NCBI GenBank assembly: GCA_016946835.1
Contig: JACVTC010000064.1
Coordinates: forward strand, 987,501-1,021,406
DNA from: Neocallimastix lanati (nom. inval.)
Taxonomy: Eukaryota > Neocallimastigomycota > Neocallimastigomycetes > Neocallimastigales > Neocallimastigaceae
Reading direction: 5' to 3'
Length of the DNA: 33,906 nucleotides
The notes beneath the pieces are model-generated. The model had not been told where the DNA came from, did not search any database, and was given only the letters and a program-made list of their open reading frames with translations. Positions within the stretch are counted from its first letter, which is position 1, and each line of letters opens with the position of its first letter. This document shows, in pieces, positions 12,178 through 25,989 of this stretch. The position numbers and the translations under genes were made by a program.

Positions 12178-14021
12178 TTTTTTTTGATATATATATATAT
12201 ATTTAAGTTACCATGGGAAAACTGGATATTGAGTTAAATCATTAAATGTACGACCAGAAATAGTATTTAAAAACATTAAGTAATCAAAATTAGATAGTTT
12301 CCTATTTTGCCACATTTCAGTTATATTATGATATTTCTTAAATATTTCATTAGGACTAGCAGATTCTTTACATTTTAAATTGATTGGATGAAGGTTAACA
12401 AGCTTCTGGAAGAATTTAAAACTTTCTTTAGAGATATGGAAATTAAAGAAAATACTATTGTGATCGGTAAAGAATATTTCAATTGCACTTCTTCTTAATA
12501 AATAACGACGAATATAAATATCAACAATTTCATCCAATTTCCACTGACGATCTCTTAACAATTCATTTTCAATAATTGCTGAAGAAATTGTACCTTCTTG
12601 TCCCGAATTAGTAATATTTGTTACTACTGCTAAAGGATTTAAATAAAAGTATAAGTTTTTAGAGGTTAAAAGTAAATAACCACTAATGGTGGTCGTTAAC
12701 ATGACCAAATCACAGTCAGCCTTATAAATAATTTTCTCATCTTCTTTATTATAGAAAAATCCTGAAGTTAAGTCATCATCGTCCGAAATTATACTCCATT
12801 TATCACTTTCTGTGATATCATCATCTAACTTTATACTCGATGGATTAGAAGAATTTACATTAGAATCAATACCACCAATACTTCCATAGTCACTATTACC
12901 ATATTTTTCTCTTAATTTCTCAAATTTACTCTTTTTCTTTTCTGTGGTTCTCGGTATTTTTAAGAAGGCATCTCCGGAATCATTTTTAACTCTATCACGC
13001 TTAAAACTGGCATCTAAATGATCTTCAAATTCATAATTTGGAATTAATCTTCTCCTTACACGGTATGAATTTTCTGTATAATCTAATTTCCATGTTAATG
13101 TTGAATTTGTTTCAAAGAACCATAATCCTCTATCTCTTGACATCTCATGAATTAAGGTATTCCAACTCTTTTCAATTAACCTAATCTTATTATCTTCCTT
13201 TGCTCTCGATTTAATAATTTTTTCTAATTGATCATTCTTTATTTCAGCCATTGTTTCATCTTCTTTCTTAATTTTTAAATATTCCTTCTTTTCCGTTTCA
13301 TCAATCTTTTTACGAATATTTAAAATCACTTGACCAATAATTTTTTCGAAATTTTTACAAGATTCAAGAACGAGCGAGAAACATGAGTCTTCGAAAGCTT
13401 TTAAAGCCGGTTGATAAATTATATCATTATACTTATCGATAACTTTTTTAATCACTAATACATCATATTCTTCTTTAGATATTGAGGTCTTATTCGTAAA
13501 ACTATCACTTATTCCTGGTTTCAATTGAATTATTAATGGCCACCATAAATTAGTAAATCTATAGTTAATATCAGATAATTCGTTATAAAATAATTTCTTA
13601 TCATCCTTATTTTTAATTATGTCTTCATTACACATATCGATTGCACCCATTATATGACCTAACGTGGAACCCCATAATGAAGAATCCGTCTTTAAATCTG
13701 CAATATTTTCATCAAGAATTTTCTTATAAATTTCTATTATAAATTCCCAAATACTCTTATTATAAACACTAAGACCTGTATTTAAGAATCTAAATAATAT
13801 TCTTACTAAACTATCATTTTTCGTCATAACCTATATAAATAATTATAATAATATATTGATAATCATAAAAATAATAATAATAAATAATGATATATTAATA
13901 ATAAAAATAATAGATAATAAAATATTAATTATTCAAATTATCATTAATAAATATATTATTTCATTTTTTTTTTTTTTTTTTTTTTTTTTTTGTTAAATAG
14001 TTTTTTGGAATTTCATATTAG

Positions 14022-14074
<53 letters not shown>

Positions 14075-14255
14075 TATAGAAAAATACCTTTGATAAAATA
14101 TTGGCTGGAATAGTCTTTTTTCCATTAATAATACTAATTAATGAATTTATTAATATTTCACAACATTCTCTTGATTCTTCCCATGGGAAAGAAACATTAT
14201 AGGATTCATTAATTACAATATTTTTTGACATTGTCGAAGGAATCTTTTTTAATAC

Positions 14256-14310
<55 letters not shown>

Positions 14311-14495
14311 TAAAAAAAAAATAAAATAAAAAGGAAAAAATAAATAAAGATAAAAATAAAATTAAAATAAAAAAAAAAAAAAAAAAAAAGGTTCAATTTA
14401 AAATTTAATAAAATTTATAATATGTTCAAATATATATATCATAATACAAATAATTATTTTATTACTTATTTTTTGACTATCTACTTATTTATATA

Positions 14496-14531
<36 letters not shown>

Positions 14532-15364
14532 CATTTACCTTTATTTTCAAATAATGTTATATCAAAGAAAGACTTTGAAACGTTGGGTTCAGTATTTTTT
14601 AATTTATGATATATTTCTTCGAAATCAACATGATCAAAAAGCCAATCTTCAGTAAAACTAATTAAATGAATAATATTATCCTATATAAATATATAATAAT
14701 AATAATAATAATATAATAATAATAATAATAATAATAATAAAAGTAATAATAATAAAACAAATATATATTTTTTAAATAAATAAATAAATAAATGAATAAT
14801 TTATTTAATAATAATTTATTTAATAATAATTTATTATATAATATAAATTGATTTTATAAATAAATAGATTTATATAATAATAACTTACAAGTTTTATGTA
14901 GGAATAAACTTTTGTCATTAATACTCCACCATTAATTTTTTGTAAATATCTCTTTAAAATTTCCTTTACTCCAACGAATGAATTATCAATATTATCTAAG
15001 AAATAGAAATAAGTAATGGAATATAGTTCTTGCCATGCTTTGGAAGTTTCAAATGATGAATCCAATAATAAATAAAAGATTTCAATAATCATATTTGATA
15101 CAATATTTGAATTAGTATCTTCTTTTAAAATTTTATCGCTGCTTTCTTTATTCAGTTTAAATTTATGAAAACTACTTTCTGGAATTAATGATATTAATAA
15201 TTTTGGCCATTCCGTATTTTTCATAAAAGCAATACAATTATTTTCATTAATATTAAATAAAAAGAATAAATCTTCAAGGAATTTTACTTTTAAAACTTCA
15301 AATTCATTAATTAAACTTTGATTAGTTTCTTTTTTCAATGAATTTGACGCATTATAATCTTCAA

Positions 15365-15421
<57 letters not shown>

Positions 15422-18400
15422 CATTATTATCATTATTATCATTATCATTATCATCATTATTATTACTTATATTGTTAGAACTATCATTATTAGCATTAGT
15501 TTGAATATTATCTGTACTAATAGTATTATTATTTATCTCATTATTATCGATAATTTTATTTTCTAAAGGTCGTACTGTTTGTTCATCAATAGTTTCTTCT
15601 TCCTTTCCTTCATTTTCATTTTCATTTTCATTTTCATCTATCTTTTCTGGTTCATTAACAATACTTAAATAATCATCATCAAATTCATCATGAAATGTTA
15701 ATTCAAATTTAAGATCATCAGGAAGAATTGATTTACCATAAGCATACTTTGAATTTTGTTTAGAAATCAGATATATTAAAAATTCTAAAACTTTAATATT
15801 TTTAATATTTGTATTTCGTAGATTTCGTAAAGTCATTTGTAGGAAATCACCTTCAGATTCAGTACTTAAATCGGTTTCTAAGCACATTTCAAATAGCTGA
15901 AGACAGACATCATTTGTTAGAGGATATTCTTCTAAGGAATGAATCAATATTTTGGCATTGGTACGTAATTTCTCTTTCCATCTTTCATTAGCATAATTAC
16001 TTCTTAATAAATAATTAATAATCTTAAGAGCATCAATACGACATTCACTATCCTCATTTCTGATTAATTTGATGAAGAAATTTTGATGTTTATACTTGAC
16101 AATGTTAACAATAATGTTCTTATCATTTTCATTGATAATTAAATTCTTTAAAATTTGAAGTAATTCAATGGAATGTTTATAATCAACATTTAATACAATG
16201 GAATTAAGAATACATTCAAGTTCTTCAGGGGTCGAGTCATTCTTTAAAAAGAATACAATAATTTTAAAAATAAGTTTTCTAATGATTTCCAAATCATTTT
16301 CATCACTTACATTATTTATGCTTTTATTTTCTTTAATTGGAATATAATAGTAATATTTTTCCATTACTTTAAGGAAATAGCTAACGCCAAAGTTTTCCTT
16401 ACAAAATGAATAATGATTATCAATAAATTTTTGAAGAGCGGTATAATAATAAATTTGAACGTCTATCGACGCCATAGCCCATAATTTTGCATTGAAAAGA
16501 AGGTTATATAAGATATCATAGATCATATCTTCATCATTAATGTGTTCGGCAAAGTATTCAATTTCTTCATATAGTTCGATGGTTAAATTGGAATAACTAA
16601 CATAATTATATAATAAATAATTTATGATAGCCATGAAATAACTTGTTTTAACGGTATTTTGATGGAAGGAATCAGATAAAACTAAAAATGAAATAATTCT
16701 TATGAAAATTAAAAGTCGTTCTTTTCCTTGATTGGTACTGGCATTGTTATTGCTATTCGTATTGGTATCATTTAGGTTTATTATGTTGAGTTGATTGAGT
16801 TCATTTACGGCATCCTTATTGTTGACCGGGACTACGGGTCTATCAATAAAATTAATTCGATTCAAATTGGTGTGAAGAATTAAAGGAAGTAAAACATTAA
16901 TACCACCAAGAGAGTGTAATGTATTTCTAATACATTTTGTAGATGTTCTTGAAACTGAAAATAAATAGGCATGACTCACATCAATGGAATTGTCATTGAT
17001 TTGTAAGTTATTAATGATATCAACAGAATTTGCATTAAATATTTTAAAAAGATAGTAGTAAAGTTTATAGGAATCCATTCGGGTAATCGTTAGATTATCA
17101 TAATACTCTTCTCCGTAGTTTTTATTAAAGAGAATATTTAAAATACTACTTTTATTAGGTTCATCTTCGTTAAGATAATCAGGCTTTAATTCAGTTTGAT
17201 AATCGGCATCATCTCCAGTGATATTAGTTTCAGAAGCTTTAGGATGATAACAGATAAACGAGGTTGAAAAAATATCTTCATCCAAAACTTTTGAATATTT
17301 ACTGATAAATGATTCCGAGTAAACAATTGAATCCATTTCTGATTCTTGATCCATACCTAAATTATAAATAGATGCAACGTTATATTCATTAAATAAACAA
17401 TTGAATATGTTAAAGGAAACCATTTGTCCACAAAAAGATTGATATACATCTTGAATAGATATTTCCGAAAAAGTACCTGATCTACCTTTACAACCAATAT
17501 AACTTTGTTCGTAGTTACACGTTTTGGGATACTTTACTTTTGTGACCTTATTCAATCTCCCATTGATATATAAGCTTAAATCAGAACGGTTACCCCAGAG
17601 TTTTGGTGAATCATGAACTATGGCAATATGGTACCATTCATTTGGCATAAATTTATATCCGTTGGAAATACTATAGGTTTCTTCTTTTCTATCACGCGTA
17701 ACACTAATATATATAACATTTTCAATGAAAAATAGTTCAATCGCACTACAATCTTTACTATTTTTTTTATTCACAAAAGAAAATATACGAGGAAGGTATT
17801 GATTATGATAATCATAATCATGAAGATTAGTGACCTTATTATTTTTAATCATTAATTTTCCTTTCTTTGTTACATTCATATATTTAGTATTAGTGACACC
17901 AGAAGAAATTTCCTCAATATCAAAACTTTCCACTTTTATCCAAGTCATAATAGTATATCCTTCGGATAAAGGCCATTCGTTAATTTCTGGAACATAAATA
18001 CCTGAATTTAATCCACTAAAGTAGAAAAAGTCAGAATCCCTATTCTTAGTTTTCATAATTTTTAACAGTGTTTCCACCAGTTTATCATAATAAAATGGTA
18101 ATAGTAATTTATTTTCTTCAGTTTCATTTGCATTCATATCATTATTAATATTGAAATTTATATTTGACTCTGTTTCAACAAGCGTATTATTTTCGTTAGA
18201 ATTATCTTTAAAAGATTTCTTACCCCTTTCTTTATATTTATACTTTGAATTCTTACGTTTCATTATAATATCCCATCCATTTAATTGACTTCTAGCCATA
18301 GCTCTTTCTTCATTGGATTTCTTTTCATTCATAATATCAATTTGACGAAGCATCTTAAACATCTGTTTAGCTTCTGGAATACTAATAGAAAATGAAGCGA

Positions 18401-19083
18401 TTGTATAAATTAACTTTGTAATTTTATCAAGCATTATTTTATTTTGAACATTAGGTAAAATTTCATTTAATATCATTCCAACAAAGGAAGCATTGCATAA
18501 TTTCATCGTATTAATTTCATGAATTTCTGACAATTTTTGCATTTGATCAATAATGAAATTTTTATGTTCAAAATTAGTATGCTTATAAATCTTTACAATA
18601 ACCGATAAAACATCAATATTTCTAATAATTGCTGGAGTATTTTCAATCCAAGAATCATTCTCAACTAACATACCAAATAAATAAATAATTGAATTATCAA
18701 ATTCTTTATATTTACTAATATATTCATAAAGTTTTTCATATCCATTATAGGTATTTTTAAAGATTTGCTTTAAATAATTATTACCTGATAATAATGCAGT
18801 GATTGTTTTAATAACTGAGGATAAAATTTTTCGTGTAAAATAATTGAAATATTTTATTTTATCAAAATTGGATAAATCATTCTCTTCTTTAGTAGTTTCT
18901 TTATCTTTTTGCTGTTGTTGAGTTGATATGTGTTGTTCATTAGAGATGACGATTTTTGATTTATCTTTAATTGTGATATTATTAGAAACACTTTTATCCT
19001 TTTCATTATCATCTTTATTCGTTTCTTTTTTATTTGATTCAATTTTTGAATCTTTTGAAGGGATTATTTCTGGCTTATTAATT

Positions 19084-19151
<68 letters not shown>

Positions 19152-22100
19152 AATAATATTGTTATTATCATTATCATTATCATTATTATCATTATTATTA
19201 TTAATAATATTGTCATTATCATTATCATTATCATTATTATCATTATTACTATTATCTTCATTAATATGAACAGAGATAATTTCTATATTTGATACTTTAT
19301 CATTATCTTCACTATTTATATCTTCATCCATATTTAATAGGTTGGCTTCATCTAAAGAAGAACTAGTTAAATCTGTCAATCTTGAATCTCCTTCACTTAA
19401 AGGTTCCATATATTGAGAAATAAATAAATTTTTATTTTGATTATTATTTAAATTTTCATTTTTATTTTCATTTCCAATTTCATTTTTATTGTCATTTTTA
19501 TTTTCATTTTTACTTTCATTCTTATTTTCATTTTTATTTTCATTTCTATTTTCATTTTCATCATTTTCATTACTTTCTTTCTTATCATCCATATCAATTA
19601 ATGTTATATTTGTTTCTCTTAAAGGTGTTGGATTAGTACAATTATGTGAATTTTTAATGTAAGTAGCCGTCGTAGTAGTACTAGCAGCAGCAGGAACAGT
19701 AGTAGTAGCAGTATTAAAAATACCTTCAATTTCTTGATTTCCAGATAAAAGTGTAAATAATACTTTTTCTAATTCCTTTTTGGATAAATTTAATGGATAA
19801 TTTAATATTTTTTCTAATTTATCCATTAATCCAGATTCTAATAATATAATTTGTACTATTCTTCCACGGGTATGATAAAGTTGAAATTGTCTTAATAGTT
19901 TTTGAATACCATTTAATAATTCAATAATTTTCTTATATTGGCCATAGGTAGAGTAGCATGTTGGTATAGTATCAATATATTTTTTTATTAAGAAATATAT
20001 AAGATTTTCATAGTATTCATTATTCATGACGACTAAACTATCATTATTTTTATGAAGATTCTTTTTTAGATCAAAGTTAGAAAAGTTAGTATCTAGTGGT
20101 TTCATACTGGCTATACTAAATCTTGAGGTAAGAGTTTTTAATTTCTTTGGTTTGGAATGAGAATTATTTTCGATGGCTGTAGTCGTATTAACCTTATCCT
20201 TTTCTAAACGATCTTCTTCTTGAGTTGCCATTAAATAATTTTTAATACTATCAATTAGCGAGGAATCAATGTTATAGAAATACCGTGCTGTAGAAACTAA
20301 AACATCCAAGGACACGGCTTCAAATAATTTTAGAATATGATGAATAGCAAAATGGAATAAGGTATCGGAGGAGACATCCTCATCACTTAAAAAGCTAAAT
20401 AACATTTCCATTGTACTATTATCACTTAAAATATAAGACATAATAGAATTTTCACCACTGAAAAAGGTATCTAATAGTAAAAGAAGGGTCCATTTAATCG
20501 ATTCTATTCTATTTTTATTGATTAAGATTTCTGGCGTATTCTCCATCCTACAATTTTTTGATTTATCCAATATATCATTAAATAATGGAATTAAAACTTT
20601 TAGACAATCGATTTGACAGAGCGCCTGCTGGGTTTTAATTTTTTGAAAATGTGTAATTTTTAATAGGGAATAGACAACATCTTTCAATTCAATGCAGTTA
20701 TCTTGGCATAAACCTATCATAGAAATTAATTTTCTACAGATGGTGGTATTCGAATAATTCTGAAGAGGAAGAGTAGCAAGATAAATAACTAAATTTAAAA
20801 TAAGTTCATTCATAAGAATTTCCTCGGATCGTTTTCTATTGATATCACTAGTAGCAGATGAACTAATTAAGGATTCCGTCTTTATACCAGAAAGAATCTT
20901 AACGTATTCTTTATTCTTTGCTTTTTTATTCATCTTTTCATCTGCTTCTTCAATTAAACTTATTTGATACGTTTTTATGAAAGCATCCCCTACGGCACTA
21001 TTACTATTATTACTATTATCATTGATCATGATTTTTAGTATTGGTTTACGAATATAAAATATATCAGAAAAGAGTACATCCCATATTCTTAAATCTTCAC
21101 ATAACGTTAAACACCACTTATGACGAAATTCTGGGGTTACCGAGGTAGCCGTTGTAGTGTAAAAATTCTTATGGTGATCAAGTTTTAATATATTAAAGAA
21201 AAAAGTAATAATAAGCATTTTTAAAGTTTGAGATATATTATCCTCAAAATTGTTATCTTCACTATATAGAACAGACTTTGTACTGTTGACGGTTAAAGAG
21301 TCGATGGAACGTTGAACATTTGAATTATTCACTTTTGTTGGAATATTTAAATTTTTATTTAAAGTAAAACTAATCAATGTTACTATAATAAATTTCCAAT
21401 AGAGATGATCAGCTTTTTCTTGGGTATCTTCATTAGAATACATATTTAATTCTAATGATAAAACAGAAGTTTTAGGATTTGGTGATAAAATAAATGATAA
21501 GTAAAGTTGTTGAAATAGAATTGAAATAAAGTAATATTTTTTATCTATAATGTTATATAAAGGAATTTCTAAAAGATCGGTAGAATTCTTATTAAATAAT
21601 GGATCATTTTTCTTTTTATGATTTATATATCTTTTTTTAGTAATATTTTCATTTAATTCCTGATGAAACAATAATATTTTTTCTATATCCGTATTAATAG
21701 ATGAAAGTTCACTTTTTTGATCTATATTTTTTGTATTTATATTCATATTTGCATTTGCATATGCATTTGCATCTACATTTACATTTGAATTATTATTAGA
21801 ATTGGGTTGGGAATTTGTAGTTGAAGATTTTTCATCATTAGTTTGAGAAAAATTTGAAAGTTCAGATATTGAAGAAATAGAGGATAAAGAAGAGATTGAA
21901 GGGGTAGTAGAACGATAAGGATTAAAATTATCATCATTCATACCGTTATTTTTAATGTCAACTATTTTTTTTATTAACATAGATGAAGATTTTAATGAGT
22001 TTGACACCGCTTTATCATTTTTATTTTCTTTTTCGAAAACAAAGGAAGATTTTAATGATGCCGAAATATTTTTATTATTTATTATTGTTAATGGCTTCAT

Positions 22101-24365
22101 AAGCTGCGCTTGTGAAAGAGACTGTGAGTATTTGAAGGACTCTATTTCCTTAGTCCCTGAGGCTGAAGAATATCTTGAATGATTAATTTCTTTAGCTCCA
22201 GAAGTAGCAGATGGATATTTGGAATGTCCTATTTCTCCAATTCCAGTTCCTGATGCCGATATAATTCTTGAATGACTCATTTCTTTATTAAATTTTAATT
22301 TATCAAGTTCTTTATCACCACTATTATAACTACCATCCGTTGAAAAATTAATATCTGTTTGAAAAGAATTCTTTAAATCTGAAACAATATTATTGAAAGG
22401 AAAATTATTATCACCGTTATTTTGAAAATCATTAAATTTTGAATTAATATAAGACTTTTTATTATTTTCATTACTAACAGAGGATTGATGTTCAGGGAAT
22501 ACCAATAAATTTTTTGGATAAAATTGAAAAGTTTGGTAAGAAATTGAACTTTTAGAGGAAGAAAATAAATTTACTTTTGATTTTCCCGATGAAGATACTG
22601 AAATAAATGATTTAAAATTTTGTAGCTTTATGGAACTAAAAGAATCTTTATTTTGAAATTCCAAAGATGAATCAGATGCTTCAAGATTTATTCCATTTAA
22701 AAAATTATATCGAATATTGGTAACGTAATCAACCCATTCAAGTAAATTTGTAAGGGGATTTACGGTCTTTGCCAAGGTTTCCAATTTCTTTGCAAATTTT
22801 TGCATATCTACTGTAATTAAATAATTAATGATTCTCCATGAAAGAATTTGAATATGAAATTCATAGTGAATAAAATCCATCAATTTTGGATTACATTGAA
22901 AATTGAAAAATTTTTCGTATTCCTCTTTTAAGAAATATGGCCAATGAATATATTCCATTAATAATTCAAATCCTTGATGTTGATCGAAAAACATTGTTAA
23001 ACCTGTATTTATTAAAAGCATTTCCCCAATCAAACTAAAACCTAACATTTTTATAATATAGGTATGTTGAATTTCATCTAATTTATCATCATTACTACTT
23101 GATTCAGTATTATGTTCGCTATTAATATCATTTGACATTTGTTCATTATATTGATACTCATCTTCAATCATTGGCATTTCTTTTTCATTATCACCTTCAT
23201 GAAATTCTGATGTTAATGGTGAGGTGGAGAGTTCTTTACCTGATACATTAATTTTATTTGTTGATTCAGGTCTATTAATAATAATGCCACGGTAATGATT
23301 CAAATCGTATAATAAACGAATTAAACTTCCCAATAGCAATTGTTTCTGCTTAAAGGATATTGATGAGTAATAAGTTAAACTATCTTGATTATTTGATTCT
23401 GGTATCCAATTTTCAATATATTTTTTCCAAGGTTGATTATTATGATTATATTTTATGAAAATTGCTAATATATATATTACACATTCATATATAATATCTC
23501 TATCATCATCATTTTTATTATTTTGATTATCATTTTCAGAAGGTATGTCATTTGAATTCCCCGTATTATTATTATTTTCAATTATACTATCAGAATTAAA
23601 ATAATTAATAATAATTTTATCAAAAATTGTTTGCATGGTTGAAAGAATATCCATTTGATTTAATTTTTTTCTATTTTCTTCAAATATTGAAAGTATTAAA
23701 ATATGTATAAGTAAATTTATAACATTTCTATTTATTTTTATATATTTTACGGTTGATAGTAATTCCAATTTTCTTACTGCCTCATAAATTGCAATCTCAG
23801 GAAAATTCTTATAAAGATTAAAAATTTCATCATTTATTTTATTAACAATTAAATTTCTTGTTGTTTCTGTAAAGCTATGTGTTTCATCATTAATCCTTAT
23901 TTCAATAACAGGTGTAGGTTCAACTTTTTTATTTTCTTTTACTTTTAAATTCGATTCTTCGTATTCCTTATCGAAGTAATCATTAATATAGTAAAAGTTA
24001 TCTTCATTATTACTATTTATATTATCCACACCATCTTTATTGTATAAATTTTTAAAATTATTTTCTGATGTTAAAATATTACCTTCATGTAATACTTTTT
24101 TAAAAACTTTTAAATAATTTTGAAATTCTTTTAAATTTATATTTTGGTATATAGTTTCTTCAGATAATTCATCCTCAATATTGTCAATAATTTTATTATT
24201 AATAGTTTCCAATGAATTTTGTTCATATATTTTTTCTACATATGAATTCCAAGTTACGCTTAACTTTTTATTTGTAAAGTTTACTTGGTTAAGGTCTCCA
24301 TAATTTAATTTTCTTCCTTTTTTAGTTTTTTGATTAACTTTTACTATATTTTTAAACCATTCCAT
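8588..24365 (-). CDS. BEACH-domain protein (LRBA/neurobeachin/Bph1-type), 4388 aa
   Basis: Twelve exons join in frame: 14889-24365, 14539-14680, 14088-14254, 12212-13830, 11631-11909, 11313-11421, 10540-11111, 9784-10102, 9579-9632, 9245-9397, 8912-9063 and 8588-8711 (TGA stop). Residues 1 to about 2100 are mostly helical with Asn/Ser-rich linkers. About 2125-2345 looks like a concanavalin-like domain ([30 protein letters not shown]). It is followed by helices with [11 protein letters not shown] near 2478. About 3620-3750 matches the BEACH-type PH domain ([14 protein letters not shown]). About 3757-4050 is the BEACH domain, with [39 protein letters not shown] and [14 protein letters not shown]. 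About 4130-4388 are WD40 repeats ([23 protein letters not shown]). Known BEACH proteins serve in vesicle, lysosome and vacuole traffic and receptor recycling. I see no Cys-rich FYVE finger, so it is not a standard ALFY/WDFY3. Assignment within the BEACH family is uncertain; family membership is very secure. Confidence 0.93.
10103..10539 (-). other. BEACH intron 7 with AT-repeat insertion
   Basis: The longest BEACH intron (437 nt). Its part at 10141-10250 is a period-7 AT array that includes a 30-nt block (10202-10231) identical to one in the intergenic array at 6826-6855. The remainder is A-rich and T-rich homopolymer-like DNA. The splice sites are GTAATA and AATAG. Confidence 0.75.
11910..12211 (-). 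other. BEACH intron 4, no gene
   Basis: A 302-nt intron that splits a Trp codon in the FPWVIKDY motif of the BEACH domain (phase 2, TG|G). It holds (AT)n and near-continuous T on the plus strand (12135-12185), and nothing else that I can recognise. Confidence 0.8.
14255..14538 (-). other. BEACH intron 2 with (TAA)n running into the acceptor
   Basis: In the sense strand a (TAA)n repeat (14257-14310) runs up to the acceptor, which is the terminal TAG of the array (G at 14255). Frame needs this site: using the AG 12 nt before the ATG instead would break the phase. The intron also has two long homopolymers. Confidence 0.75.
15367..15421 (-). repeat. coding (AAT)n, poly-Asn run in the BEACH protein
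   Basis: A pure AAT repeat in the coding strand gives roughly 18 Asn near residue 2981, flanked by Asn-Asp repeats. It lies just after an acidic Glu-Asn repeat (15610-15645), in a linker between conserved helical parts. Confidence 0.9.
19087..19255 (-). repeat. coding (AAT)n, poly-Asn and Asn/Asp run in the BEACH protein
   Basis: About 22 Asn encoded by pure AAT units (near residue 1739) adjoin a mixed AAT/GAT tract giving alternating Asn and Asp. The antisense frames here (Leu- or Ile-rich) are mirror products of the repeat. Confidence 0.9.
19435..19570 (-). repeat. coding hexamer repeat giving Lys-Asn-Glu-Asn repeats
   Basis: Tandem AAAATGAAAAT-like units encode a KNENKNE-type low-complexity linker in the BEACH protein. 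It is highly charged and presumably disordered, and sits between helical parts of the N-terminal body. Confidence 0.8.
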
Positions 24366-24675
24366 TTGCTATGTATATAATAAGTAAATTATTAATATTG
24401 AAATTAATATTTTAACATAAATTTCTATATTGATTTTAAATAAATATTTTTATTTTTTTATTTTTTTTTTCTTCATTTATATATATATAAATTTATTAAC
24501 TTGAAGTTTTCAAATAGTTAATATTATCAAAAAAAAAAAAAAAAAAAAAAATAAAATAAAAATAAAAATAAAAAATAAATAAAAGATAAATATTTTATTT
24601 CAAAAAATATTTTTATTATTATTAGTATCCTTTTGTTTATTTTTTTAATTTACAAGGAAAGAAAAAAGTTATTAA

Positions 24676-24737
24676 ATTAAATCTTTATTTATTTTTTTTT
24701 CTTGAAATAATGGTTTATTATTAAATAAAGATTTAAT
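24676..24737. repeat. inverted repeat, 16-bp perfect arms
   Basis: Arms ATTAAATCTTTATTTA (24676-24691) and TAAATAAAGATTTAAT (24722-24737) are exact reverse complements separated by 30 nt. The arms hold only one G/C pair, so chance is a real possibility in DNA of this composition. Confidence 0.7.
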
Positions 24738-25487
24738 GTAATTTTAAAATACTAATAATTTTTTTTTTAATAAGTAAAGCGATACAACATTAAATAAAAT
24801 ATTATGACTATTTAAATTATATGCAGTATTAATAAATATAAATAAAAATTTAAAATTAAAAAAAATTTTTTTATTAAAGAAAAAAAAATTAATTTTTATA
24901 ATTAATTTTTATAATACATTTTTATTTTAGAAAGAGAAAAAACGTTTTTTAAATAAAAATATAATAATGAAATAAGCAGTAAACAGTAGTTTTTCGTTTT
25001 TTTTTTTTTTTTTTAAAAAATTACCTATAATCTCTTTTTTATTTGTTTTCAATTACAGTAATAAAGAAAGAAAATAATAAACTTTAACTTAATAGTTTAA
25101 ATATTATAACCATTAAAAATTTTTATAAAATATATTATTCCTCTATTATATTTAAACTCATTTTTATAATAATAAATAAATAAATAAATAATAATAATAA
25201 ATAATAATAATAAATAATAATAATAAATAATAATAAATAATAATTACAATTTACATATAATAAATAACAAATAATAATTATAATAATAGTAATAAATAAT
25301 AAGAAATTATAATTATAATAATAATATTTAAATAATAATATATTTTTTTTCCTGTATAATTAATTTCATAAATATGGATAATACACATAGATATACAATA
25401 TTGTTAATGAATAATTTTTTTTACTCTTTTATATGTATATCTTTTAATAATATATTTGAAATTTTTATTACTTAAAATATGTATTTT

Positions 25488-25547
25488 AGTAATATAGTAT
25501 TAATACTAATAAAATATTTTTTTGTTAATATCAATACTATATTACTA
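25488..25547. repeat. inverted repeat, 15-bp perfect arms
   Basis: TAGTAATATAGTATT (25488-25502) pairs with AATACTATATTACTA (25533-25547) across a 30-nt loop. The pairing continues for about four more bases with one mismatch. Confidence 0.7.
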
Positions 25548-25679
25548 ACTTAAAAACTTGAAAAACAATCAATATATATAATTTATACTACTCTTTTTAT
25601 TTTTTTATTTTATTTTATTTTATTTTTGGAGTAATTATTTACTAATTAAATTTAATTATAATTCATGTATATTCTTTTT

Positions 25680-25752
25680 AATTGATTATTATATATAATA
25701 CAATATAATTTAGTAGAAAAAGAATATATTATATTATATATAATACTCAATT
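25680..25752. repeat. inverted repeat, 18-bp arms with one mismatch
   Basis: AATTGATTATTATATATA (25680-25697) pairs with TATATATAATACTCAATT (25735-25752) except at one position. The inner part is an AT run, so the statistical weight is modest. Confidence 0.6.
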
Positions 25753-25989
25753 ATACTATTGACTTTTTTTAATATTTATTTTATTTGGTTTTTATTTTAT
25801 TTTAATCTTCAATGAAATAAAATATGGATGGTTCAAACTTTAATTATTATAATTCTATGATAATGCATTACTAAAAAATAAAATTTTTAAATTTAAATAA
25901 TATGTTGTTATTGTTATTATTTTCGAAGATATACTAAATGAAAGAAATGAAAATAGTTTTTATTATATTTTATTATTATTATTTCTATT

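Noticed and set aside
18928-19269. Leu/Ser-rich 113-codon plus-strand frame
   Set aside because: Antisense mirror of the Asn/Asp repeat in the BEACH exon.
8588-24365. Assignment of the BEACH protein to ALFY/WDFY3
   Set aside because: No Cys-rich FYVE finger occurs after the WD40 repeats, and the PH-BEACH motifs resemble the LRBA/neurobeachin type at least as well.
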